DNA of 64,000 nucleotides, from NCBI RefSeq assembly GCF_003254525.1, contig NZ_QFYS01000004.1, positions 62,001 to 126,000 on the forward strand, given 5' to 3'. The notes beneath the pieces are model-generated. The model ran no database searches. It was not told the DNA's origin and saw only the letters and a list, made by a program, of their open reading frames with translations. Position numbers and translations under genes: made by a program. This DNA comes from Phenylobacterium kunshanense. GTDB lineage: Bacteria; Pseudomonadota; Alphaproteobacteria; Caulobacterales; Caulobacteraceae. This document shows positions 51,531-59,058 of the stretch, in pieces (positions within the stretch are counted from its first letter, which is position 1; every line of letters begins with the position of its first letter).

Positions 51531-51686
51531 TCATCCCGGTTTGGGCGCAAGCCCAAGACCGGGACCCAACCCGGGGCCGTGCGCCTGGACGGGCCGCAGG
51601 GGGCGTCGAGCCCGATGGCGCACCCCCGCCATCGGCGCTCCCGGCCCGTTGGGTCCCGGTCTTCGCCTGCGGCGAAACCGGGATGA
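51531..51686. repeat. Palindromic-end repeat unit E (156 bp)
   Basis: Fifth unit, again 204 bp after the previous one. Its sequence is closest to unit C (GGGCGCAAGCCC at the left, same central part), which suggests that C-D-E arose by recent tandem duplication. No spacer copy follows. Confidence 0.9.
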
Positions 51687-51744
51687 CAGCTCATGGAAAA
51701 CACCTACGTCCGCTTCTGACGCAGAGCCATGTTCTCCTCCCCCC

Positions 51745-52320
51745 ATGGCCACCCCCGCCGCCCCGTCCGCCCCCGATCCCGACGAGCTGATGCTCGCGCG
51801 GCTGGCCGAGATGGACATGGCCGCCGCGGTCGAGGCCCACGCGCGGATGATGGCCGCCGAGACGGCCGATGAGTTCAACGACCTCGGCCGCACCTACCAG
51901 CGGATGGCCCGCTCGGCCCGCCAGTCCATCGCCCTCAAGGCCCGGCTGAAGCGCGAGCGCGAGCAGCCCGCCCGGCCCGAGCGGCCGCCGCTCAGCCACG
52001 ACTGCCTGCCCGCCCGGGTGCGCAACCACATCGACCGCGCCAGCGCCCTGGCCCTGCGCTTCACCGAGCGCGACGCCCCCGAAGGGACCGGGATCGACGA
52101 GATCGACCTCGTCGACGCCCTGATCGCCATCGCCGTCGACGACGGCGAGGCGGCCTTCCTGGGTCGCCCGACCGAGTCCCTCGCCGCCGAGGCCCTGCGC
52201 CTGGTCGGCCGCCCGCGTCGGACCGACCGTCCGCCGCCGCGACCCGACCCGAAACCAACCGTCCTCTGGCGCGGCCCCCTGCCACCGTCCCTGCGGCCTC
52301 CGCGGAACAGTTCGGCCTGA
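51745..52320 (+). CDS. Hypothetical protein, conserved-looking helical N-terminus
   Basis: About 191 residues from ATG 51745. The N-terminal half is helical and Ala/Met-rich (DELMLARLAEMDMAAAVEAHARMMA, with TADEFNDLGRTYQRMARSARQ), the middle holds DCLPARVRNHIDRASALALRF, and the C-terminus is Pro/Arg-rich and probably disordered. No signal peptide or known domain. The frame is open back into repeat unit E, but that part is repeat sequence and not coding. I do not recognise a family. Confidence 0.65.
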   Translation: MATPAAPSAPDPDELMLARLAEMDMAAAVEAHARMMAAETADEFNDLGRTYQRMARSARQSIALKARLKREREQPARPERPPLSHDCLPARVRNHIDRASALALRFTERDAPEGTGIDEIDLVDALIAIAVDDGEAAFLGRPTESLAAEALRLVGRPRRTDRPPPRPDPKPTVLWRGPLPPSLRPPRNSSA

Positions 52321-52509
52321 CGGGCGCCCCCCCCGAGCTTCCCCCTCCACACCCGAACCCGATGTTCCCGGCCGCCGCGCGTCCCGGGGCGCCTCGGCGC
52401 GTCCCGCGTCCCCGACACACTTCCAGTGACAAAATTGCCACACCCGGCCTTGCGTGACGGAACCGTCCCGCCAATCTAGTAGTCACACCTTCGGCATGGT
52501 CTTTTCAGG
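52321..52509. other. Intergenic region upstream of the DnaJ-class gene
   Basis: 189 bp. It becomes less GC-rich towards the DnaJ start (TTGCCA at about 52435 and CTAGTAGTC near 52478 could be read as a weak promoter). No RNA gene or repeat unit is seen here. Confidence 0.35.
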
Positions 52510-53445
52510 ATGATCGACGGCTTGGCGCGTGACCCCTACCAGGAGCTTGGCGTGGCCCGGACGGCCAGCGCGGACGAGGTCCGCAAGGCGTTCCGCAAGC
52601 TGGCCAAGGAGAACCATCCCGACACCAACCCGGGCAACAAGGCCGCCGAAGAGCGATTCAAGCGCGTCTCGGCTGCGTTCGACATCGTCGGCGATCCGGA
52701 GAAGCGCAAGAAGTTCGACGCCGGCCTGATCGACGCCGACGGCCGCGAGACGGCGGGCGGGTTCGGCGCGGGCGGCTTCGGCGGCGGCGGGTTCGGCCAG
52801 GGCCGCGGCGGCTTCCGGACCGAGAGCTTCGAGGGCGCCGACCTGGGCGATATCCTGGGCGAGATGTTCGGCGGCGGGCGCGGCGGGCGCGGCGGCGCGG
52901 GCGGCGGCTTTGGCGGCTTCTCCCAGCGCGGCGCCGACACGCGCGCCCGGCTGGAGATCGACCTCGAGGACGCGATCCGCGGCGGCAAGCGGCGCATCGC
53001 CTTCTCGGACGGCCGCACCATCGATGTGACCATCCCCAAGGGCGCCCAGGACGGCCAGACCCTGCGCCTGAAGGGCCAGGGCGCGCCTGGCCGCTCGGGT
53101 CCCGGCGACGCCTTCATCGAGATCGCCATCGCGCCCCACCCGGTGTTCAAGCGGGAAGGGGAGTCGCTGGTCATGGACCTGCCGGTGACCTTCTACGACG
53201 CCGTGCTGGGCGGGAAGGTCGAGGCGGCCACGCCCGACGGCCCGGTCATGGTCACGGTGCCCAAGGGCTCCAACACCGGCGCGCGCCTGCGCCTGAAGGG
53301 CAGGGGCCTCGCCGACGCCAAGGGCGGCCGCGGCGACCTCTTCGCCCGCCTGGTGGTGGTGCTGCCCGACGCCCCCGATCCGGCGCTGGAGGCCTTCGCC
53401 GAGGACCAGAAGGCCAAGCGGCCCTATTCGCCCAAGCGGCGCTGA
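52510..53445 (+). CDS. DnaJ-class co-chaperone (CbpA-like, no zinc finger)
   Basis: A 311-residue J-domain protein: J domain at residues 5-70 with the HPD motif at 36-38 (KENHPDTNPG), a Gly/Phe-rich linker (about 80-140), and two C-terminal substrate-binding beta domains (TRARLEIDLEDAIRGGKRRI; LVMDLPVTFYDAVLGGKVE). The central CxxCxGxG zinc modules of DnaJ are missing, so it is a CbpA-type class II protein that stimulates DnaK ATPase and delivers unfolded substrates. Confidence 0.92.
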   Translation: MIDGLARDPYQELGVARTASADEVRKAFRKLAKENHPDTNPGNKAAEERFKRVSAAFDIVGDPEKRKKFDAGLIDADGRETAGGFGAGGFGGGGFGQGRGGFRTESFEGADLGDILGEMFGGGRGGRGGAGGGFGGFSQRGADTRARLEIDLEDAIRGGKRRIAFSDGRTIDVTIPKGAQDGQTLRLKGQGAPGRSGPGDAFIEIAIAPHPVFKREGESLVMDLPVTFYDAVLGGKVEAATPDGPVMVTVPKGSNTGARLRLKGRGLADAKGGRGDLFARLVVVLPDAPDPALEAFAEDQKAKRPYSPKRR

Positions 53446-53511
53446 TGGATTAAGGAACCCCGTTCCCCGTGTTCAGCCGGGGTTCAGTCGCCTCCGCGCA
53501 TAAGGGCCTGC

Positions 53512-53847
53512 ATGAAACGCCTCTTCGCCCTTGCCGTGCTCGCCGCGGCCGTGACGGTCCCGGCCGTCGCGGATGCACAGGGCTATGGTGGTCAGGGGGG
53601 CTATGGCCGCCGCGGCTTCACGGCCGAGGCCGACCAGGTTCGCGAGGGCCGCGGGCGCCAGGTTCCGCTTTCGCGCGTTCTGGCCGCGCTGTCGTCCCGC
53701 TATCCGGGCCGTCATCTCAACACCACCATGGGGGATGCCGGCGGGCGGCCCGCCTATTTCGTGCAGTGGCAGATGGAGAACGGCCGGGTCGTGGTGTTCG
53801 TCGTGGACGCCGAGTCCGGCCAGGTGGTCGGCCGCCAGGGCGGCTGA
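53512..53847 (+). CDS. Small periplasmic PepSY-domain protein
   Basis: A 111-residue protein with signal peptide (KRLFALAVLAAAVTVPAVADA, cut near residue 22), a Gly/Tyr-rich linker and one PepSY-like domain (VPLSRVLAALSSRYPGRHL, then YFVQWQMENGRVVVFVVDAESGQVVG). Genes of this type often stand directly before PhoP/PhoQ-like systems, as here, and may monitor or inhibit a periplasmic protease or the sensor kinase. Confidence 0.82.
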   Translation: MKRLFALAVLAAAVTVPAVADAQGYGGQGGYGRRGFTAEADQVREGRGRQVPLSRVLAALSSRYPGRHLNTTMGDAGGRPAYFVQWQMENGRVVVFVVDAESGQVVGRQGG

Positions 53848-53878
53848 CGAGAGGTTCGAAAGGAAGAGGAACGCCAAG

Positions 53879-54571
53879 GTGCGCATCCTGCTTGTTGAAG
53901 ACGATCCGGATCTGTCGCGGCAGCTCAAGCTGGCCCTGGCCGACGCCGGCTATGCGGTCGACCACGCCCCCGACGGCGAGGAGGCCCAGTTCCTCGGCGA
54001 GACCGAGCCCTATGACGCCGTGATCCTCGACCTGGGCCTGCCCAAGGTGGACGGCGTCTCGGTGCTGGAGCGCTGGCGGCGCGAGAGCATGACCACGCCG
54101 GTCCTGATCCTCACCGCCCGCGGCGCCTGGAGCGAGAAGGTCGCCGGCTTCGACGCCGGGGCCGACGACTACCTGACCAAGCCGTTCCACACGGAGGAGC
54201 TGCTGGCCCGCCTGCGCGCCCTCCTGCGCCGGTCGGCCGGCCACGCGGCGCCCAGTCTCTCCTGCGGCGGCCTGCGCCTCGACCCGCGCGCCGCCCGCGC
54301 CAGCGTCAACGGCGAGCCGCTGCGGCTCACCTCGCTGGAATACCGCCTGCTGCACTACCTGATGATGCACCAGGGCCGGGTGATCAGCCGGACAGAGCTG
54401 GTCGAGCACCTCTACGACCAGGACTTCGACCGCGACTCCAACACCATCGAGGTGTTCATCGGCCGGGTGCGCAAGAAGATCGGCGCCGACCGGATCGAGA
54501 CGGTGCGCGGTCTCGGCTATCGCCTGACCTGCCCGGCGGACGAGATCGACGCGGAAGCCGCCCGCACGTGA
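53879..54571 (+). CDS. OmpR/PhoB-family response regulator (PhoP-like)
   Basis: About 230 residues starting at GTG 53879 with AAGAGGA upstream. Receiver: LLVEDDPDLSRQL, D51 (VILDLGLPKVDG), LTARG, and YLTKPFHTEELLARL. Winged-helix output: LTSLEYRLLHYLMMHQGRVI and DRDSNTIEVFIGRVRKKIG, then IETVRGLGYRL. It precedes the sensor kinase by seven bases and follows the PepSY gene by 31 bases, so the three form an operon. Likely signals are Mg2+/cationic-peptide stress by analogy with PhoPQ (inference). Confidence 0.9.
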   Translation: MRILLVEDDPDLSRQLKLALADAGYAVDHAPDGEEAQFLGETEPYDAVILDLGLPKVDGVSVLERWRRESMTTPVLILTARGAWSEKVAGFDAGADDYLTKPFHTEELLARLRALLRRSAGHAAPSLSCGGLRLDPRAARASVNGEPLRLTSLEYRLLHYLMMHQGRVISRTELVEHLYDQDFDRDSNTIEVFIGRVRKKIGADRIETVRGLGYRLTCPADEIDAEAART

Positions 54572-54578
54572 TGCGCGC

Positions 54579-55970
54579 GTGAGGCTCCCGGAGGGACTGA
54601 CCCGTCCCTCGTTGGCCCGACGGCTGGTCCTGCTGGCCGTCGGCTGGAGCCTTGCGGCCCTGGTGGTCGTGGCGGTGGTTGTGGCGCTGGTGTTCCAGCA
54701 GGGCGCCCTGCGCCGCTTCGACGCCGGCCTGTCCGACCTGATCGACAACCTGATCTCGGGCTCGACCATCGAGGACGGCGAGGTCATCGCGCCGGCGCTC
54801 ACCGACCAGCGCGCGCTCCGCGCCTATTCCGGCCGCTACTGGGACATCGCCGAGCCCCTGCCCGAGGGCGGGGTGCGCAGCCTGGTGCCCTCGCGCTCGC
54901 TGTGGGACAGCCAGCTCACCGTGCCCGCCGACCTGCCGGCGCGGCTCAAGGCCAATCCCCGCAAGCCCATCGCCTTCGACGCCCCCGGCGTGCAGCCGGG
55001 CGAGCGCCTGCGGGTGGTGGCGCGGTGGACCAGCCTGCCGGGCCGCGACGCGCCGCTGGTGTTCATGGCCGCGGAAGACCGGCGCCCCATCGACCGCGAG
55101 GTGCGCAGCTCGGTCACCCGCATCGCCATCGCCTTCGCTCTCCTCGGCCTGGGGCTGATCGTGGCGGTGGTCGTCCAGGTACGGGTCGGCCTGCAGCCCC
55201 TGTTCCGCCTGCGCGAGGAGGTGGCCGAGGTCCGCCGGGGCAAGGCCGACCGTCTCGCGGGCGCCTACCCCACCGAACTGACGCCGCTCACCGACGAACT
55301 CAACGCCCTGGTGGCGCACAACCAGGAGACCGTCGAGCGCCAGCGGACCCACGTCGGCAACCTGGCCCACGCCCTCAAGACTCCCATCTCGGTCATGCTC
55401 ACCGAGGCCCAGCAGCGGCCAGGCCCGCTGGCCGAGGTCGTGACCCGCCAGGCCGATGTCATGCGCGAGCAGGTCGACCACCACCTCCGCCGGGCCCGGG
55501 CGGCCGCCCGCAGCCAGGGGCCGGGCGAGCGGACCAACGTAGCCGAGGTGCTCGACGAACTGTCCCGGACCCTCGAGAAGATCTTCCGCGCCAAGGGCGT
55601 CGAGATCGACTGGGACGCGCCGGACGATCTCTGGTTCGCGGGCGAGCGGCAGGACTTCATGGAGATCGCCGGCAACGCCATGGAGAACGCCGGCAAGTTC
55701 GGCCGCCGCCGGGTGCGGGTGCGCGCGGATGCCGCAGGCTCCGACGGGATGCAGCTTTCGGTTGAGGACGACGGTCCCGGCCTGCCGCCCGATCGCCGGG
55801 ACGAGGTGATCCGCCGCGGCGCCCGCCTCGACGAAAGCGCGCCGGGCTCCGGACTGGGCCTCTCGATCATCGACGAACTGGCCCGCGCCTACCGGGGCTC
55901 GATCAGTCTCGGGGACTCGCCGCTGGGCGGCCTCTCCGTGGTCGTGCGGCTTCCTCGGGCCGCCGACTGA
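54579..55970 (+). CDS. PhoQ-like sensor histidine kinase
   Basis: A 463-residue membrane kinase. TM1 (LVLLAVGWSLAALVVVAVVVAL), a periplasmic sensor of ~130 residues, TM2 (IAIAFALLGLGLIVAVVVQV), a HAMP-like linker, then the dimerisation domain with H264 in VGNLAHALKTPISVM, the H-box form of PhoQ-type kinases, and an ATPase domain with N box EIAGNAMENAGKF, DDGPGLPP and GSGLGLSII. The start is GTG 54579. Its partner is the upstream regulator. Confidence 0.9.
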   Translation: MRLPEGLTRPSLARRLVLLAVGWSLAALVVVAVVVALVFQQGALRRFDAGLSDLIDNLISGSTIEDGEVIAPALTDQRALRAYSGRYWDIAEPLPEGGVRSLVPSRSLWDSQLTVPADLPARLKANPRKPIAFDAPGVQPGERLRVVARWTSLPGRDAPLVFMAAEDRRPIDREVRSSVTRIAIAFALLGLGLIVAVVVQVRVGLQPLFRLREEVAEVRRGKADRLAGAYPTELTPLTDELNALVAHNQETVERQRTHVGNLAHALKTPISVMLTEAQQRPGPLAEVVTRQADVMREQVDHHLRRARAAARSQGPGERTNVAEVLDELSRTLEKIFRAKGVEIDWDAPDDLWFAGERQDFMEIAGNAMENAGKFGRRRVRVRADAAGSDGMQLSVEDDGPGLPPDRRDEVIRRGARLDESAPGSGLGLSIIDELARAYRGSISLGDSPLGGLSVVVRLPRAAD

Positions 55971-56049
55971 AAAGCCTTGGTTTGGTAAAGCCTTAACCTG
56001 ACTGTGGCCATTGAGGTGACGAATGGCGTCCGCCTGAGGCCAGGGCTGT

Positions 56050-57432
56050 ATGACCGCGCTGACTGAGCGCCAGATCCAAATCGTGCGAACGCTGGTCGAG
56101 TCGGCGCCGGACAAGGTGGTCGGGAGCCTGCGCCAGGCCCTGGCCGACACCTCGCCCGAAAGCGCGCTGGGCGGCGTACGCCAACTGGTTGAGGCCGAGG
56201 CCGCCGACCGGACGCTGCGGAACCTGGCGCTCCTGCCCATCGCGCCGATGTGCGTCGCCGCCAGCGAGGACAGCCAGGCGATCACCTTCCCGCCGCGGGT
56301 CCTCAACCTCATCTGGCGCGCGCTTCGCGAGACCCACGGCCACATCATCGAGCAGCTTCGCGCCGACGTGGACGACGACTCCCCGCCGCACAACATCATC
56401 GCCGCCAGCGACCAGCTCGTGGCCGCGGCGGCGGCGGGCGTGCGGGCCCGGGAGATCGCGGGCTTCCGCACCGCGGCCGAGGTCTGCGATGCGGCCAGGC
56501 CGGATGGCGCCGACCTGCTGGCCGACTGCCTGGACCTCGGCGCCATCGTGCGCCGCGCGGCCCAGCGCCTGCCGGAGTGGCTGGCGCATGCGGGCGGCGA
56601 GACGACCGCGGGCGCCCGTCTGGCCTATCGCGACGCCGTCGCCATCGCCGACGACGCCGGACCGCGTTTCTTCCACATGCTGGCCGCCCAGATGCCGCAG
56701 CCCTGGATGGTTCTGCGCGTGATCTCGGCGGTGATGGACAAACCCACCGAGCGCTATCTGGCCGACTCCGAGCTCGCCGGCTTCGGCGAGGACCTGATGG
56801 CCGACATCGACCGCGCGCTGGGCGCCATCGCGACCCTGAAGGCCGACGACGGCGTGCAGGCGGCGCGGGCGGCGGCCCAGGGCGTCGACCTGCTGGTCCA
56901 GCAGCTCATGGAGATGGAGACCAGCGTCGACCTCCAGCGCGAGCACGGCTGGGGCCTGCGCGTGCACAAGCAGCGGGCCGGCCTCGCCAGCGTCGTGGAA
57001 GGCCGCCTGCGCGACGCCGAGAAGGCCGTGCACGAGGCCCTGCCGATGAACACGCCGCGCCAACGCGCGCGCCGCCCGATGCCCGTCCTGTCCGATCCGC
57101 CGCAGGACCGGCTGACCGCGCGTGCGATGACCCTGCTCTCGTTCAACGAGCAGCTCCACGCCACGGCCAACTACGGCGGCTTCTCCGCGGCCCGGAACAA
57201 GCTGATGGAGTCTCTGGGCGAGCACATCGACCAGTACGTCGACGAGACCATCGACCAGATCCGCACCGGCGAGGTCGAGAACATCGAGCACGCCGAGGCC
57301 TTCCTGGGCGTAGCCGCGCGGCTGAACCAGCTCCTCCGTGGCGGCAAGGCCGGCGAACTCGTCCGACGCCGGACCCAGGCGGCGCTCCACCCCGAACAAC
57401 CGGGGCGCAACGAGGAATGGCCGCTGCGCTGA
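56050..57432 (+). CDS. Hypothetical helical protein upstream of the ccm operon
   Basis: A 460-residue soluble, mostly alpha-helical protein with no signal peptide: MTALTERQIQIVRTLVESAP at the start, RVLNLIWRALRETHGHIIEQL, AIATLKADDGVQAARAAAQG and a C-terminal part RNKLMESLGEHIDQYVDETIDQIR. I do not recognise a domain. It is 55 bases upstream of ccmI on the same strand but has its own intergenic region (with CCTTAACC at about 55993), so its transcription may be separate. No catalytic motif is evident. Confidence 0.65.
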   Translation: MTALTERQIQIVRTLVESAPDKVVGSLRQALADTSPESALGGVRQLVEAEAADRTLRNLALLPIAPMCVAASEDSQAITFPPRVLNLIWRALRETHGHIIEQLRADVDDDSPPHNIIAASDQLVAAAAAGVRAREIAGFRTAAEVCDAARPDGADLLADCLDLGAIVRRAAQRLPEWLAHAGGETTAGARLAYRDAVAIADDAGPRFFHMLAAQMPQPWMVLRVISAVMDKPTERYLADSELAGFGEDLMADIDRALGAIATLKADDGVQAARAAAQGVDLLVQQLMEMETSVDLQREHGWGLRVHKQRAGLASVVEGRLRDAEKAVHEALPMNTPRQRARRPMPVLSDPPQDRLTARAMTLLSFNEQLHATANYGGFSAARNKLMESLGEHIDQYVDETIDQIRTGEVENIEHAEAFLGVAARLNQLLRGGKAGELVRRRTQAALHPEQPGRNEEWPLR

Positions 57433-57487
57433 TCTGCGGCCGCACTCCGACCTAGAGCCGCGCCCGGCTTTCGGCTACATGCGCGGC

Positions 57488-58564
57488 ATGTTGGTGTTCT
57501 GGGCCGCGGCTGGTGTGCTGACCGCCATCGCGGCAGGTCTCATCCTGATGCGCGCCGCCCGCGCCGCCGGTCAGGCCGCCGCGGCGGATCCGACGCCCAT
57601 TCTCTATCGCCGCCAGCTCGCCGAGATCGCCGATCTGGCCGACCGCGGCCTGATGGGCGAGGCCGAGCGGCGCAGCGCCGAGGCCGAGGCGGCCCGCCGA
57701 CTGCTGGCCGCCGCCGACGCGCCGCAGCAGGCCTGGAGCGCCGATCCGCGCGCCCGCCGCTGGGTGCTGGCCGGGGGCGTCGCCGCGCCGGCCATTGCGC
57801 TGGGCCTCTACCTCACGCTTGGCGCGCCCGGCTACGCCGACCAGCCCTATGCCGAGCGGCTGGCCAGCTGGCGCCAGGCCGACCTCGAGAGCCTGACGCC
57901 GCCCCAACTCGCCGCCGTGCTGAAGCAGGTGACCCGCGAGCGGCCGGACGACCCCGAGGGCTTCCGCTACCTGGGCCTCGTCCAGGCGGCCGCCCAGAAC
58001 CCTGTCGCCGCCGTCCAGGCCCTGCGCCGCGCCGCCGCGCTCGCCCCGCAGCGGGTGGATATCTGGCAGATGCTGGGCGAGGCCGAGATCGTCGAGGCCG
58101 GAGGCAAGGTCGACGCCGACGCCCAGGCCGCCTTCCGTCGCGTGCTGGAGCTCTCGCCAAAGGATCCCGGCGCACGCTTCTACCTGGCCAACGCCAAGGC
58201 CGAGGCCGGCCAGCGGTCCGAGGCCGCAGGTGAGCTGCGCGCCCTGTTGGACGAGATGCCTGCCGAGGACGATCGCCGCCAGATCGTGGCCAAGGCGGTC
58301 GCCGAACTGGAGGGGCGTCCAGCCCCGTCGGTCGACGCGGGTCAGCTTGCCATGATCCAGGGCATGGTTTCGGGGCTCGCGGCGAGGTTGGATGCCGATC
58401 CCGACGACCCGGAGGGTTGGGTGCGGCTGGTTCGCGCGTACGCCGTCCTGGGCGAAACCGAGAAACGCGACGCCGCCTACGCGAGCGCCCGGGCGCGCTA
58501 CGCCGGCGCGCCGCAGGTGCTGCAACAGTTGGACGAGGCCGCCCGCGCGGAGCCGATGCGATGA
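57488..58564 (+). CDS. ccmI: Cytochrome c biogenesis protein CcmI (CycH)
   Basis: About 358 residues. N-terminal membrane helix (VFWAAAGVLTAIAAGLILM), a cytoplasmic Leu-zipper-like helix (LYRRQLAEIADLADRGLMGEAER), a second helix (WVLAGGVAAPAIALGLYLTL), and a periplasmic TPR domain (ERPDDPEGFRYLGLVQAAAQN; DDPEGWVRLVRAYAVLGE). CcmI binds the C-terminus of apocytochromes c and brings them to CcmFH for haem ligation. ATG 57479 is an alternative start three codons upstream. It overlaps ccmE by four bases. Confidence 0.9.
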   Translation: MLVFWAAAGVLTAIAAGLILMRAARAAGQAAAADPTPILYRRQLAEIADLADRGLMGEAERRSAEAEAARRLLAAADAPQQAWSADPRARRWVLAGGVAAPAIALGLYLTLGAPGYADQPYAERLASWRQADLESLTPPQLAAVLKQVTRERPDDPEGFRYLGLVQAAAQNPVAAVQALRRAAALAPQRVDIWQMLGEAEIVEAGGKVDADAQAAFRRVLELSPKDPGARFYLANAKAEAGQRSEAAGELRALLDEMPAEDDRRQIVAKAVAELEGRPAPSVDAGQLAMIQGMVSGLAARLDADPDDPEGWVRLVRAYAVLGETEKRDAAYASARARYAGAPQVLQQLDEAARAEPMR

Positions 58565-59058
58565 GTTTCCTTCCAAAATCCCGCAAGGCGCGCACGCGCC
58601 TGCTGCTGCTGGCCGTGATCTCGCCCGTGGTGATCCTGGCGGTGGGCCTGACCCTCTGGGGAATGCGGGACTCGATCTCGCTGTTCTACACGCCGTCACA
58701 GGCGGCCGAGGCCAAGCCGGCGCCGGGGCGGGCGATCCAGCTCGGCGGGCTGGTGGCGGCCGGCTCCGTCGTGAAGCATCCGGACGGCCGGGTCGAGTTC
58801 ACGGTGCAGGACAAGATCGCCGCCGACCGGGTGGTCTATCAGGGCGACCTGCCGGACCTGTTCCGCGAGGGGCAGGGCATCGTGGCCGAGGGATCGTACC
58901 GGGCCGACGGTGTCTTCGAGGCCAAGCGCGTCCTGGCCAAGCATGATGAGACCTACATGCCGAAGGAGGTCGCCGACGCCCTGAAGGAGCAGGGCGAGTG
59001 GCGTCCGGAGGGCGCGCCTGCGCCCAGCTACGGCGGCCGGACCGGCGGTCCCACATGA
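58561..59058 (+). CDS. ccmE: Periplasmic haem chaperone CcmE (CycJ)
   Basis: A 165-residue CcmE: an N-terminal anchor (LLLLAVISPVVILAVGLTLW) and an OB-fold periplasmic domain. The covalent haem-binding site is His128 in LAKHDETYMP, with Tyr132 as the usual axial ligand. CcmE takes haem from CcmABCD and gives it to CcmFH. It overlaps ccmI and ccmF by four bases on each side. Confidence 0.95.
   Translation: MSFLPKSRKARTRLLLLAVISPVVILAVGLTLWGMRDSISLFYTPSQAAEAKPAPGRAIQLGGLVAAGSVVKHPDGRVEFTVQDKIAADRVVYQGDLPDLFREGQGIVAEGSYRADGVFEAKRVLAKHDETYMPKEVADALKEQGEWRPEGAPAPSYGGRTGGPT

Noticed and set aside
50379..51686. CRISPR array
   Set aside because: The repeated units are 156-158 bp with inverted ends on a 204-bp period and near-identical spacers. 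CRISPR repeats are 23-50 bp with unique spacers, and no cas genes are near.
50753..51703. Long open frame through the repeat array (HPGFAAGEDRDP-type peptide repeated)
   Set aside because: It is the translation of the palindromic units, with no start signals; such frames are often mis-annotated as genes.
51541..51744. N-terminal extension of the hypothetical gene at 51745 into repeat unit E
   Set aside because: The extension is repeat sequence and the frame there is not protein-like; ATG 51745 is a better start.
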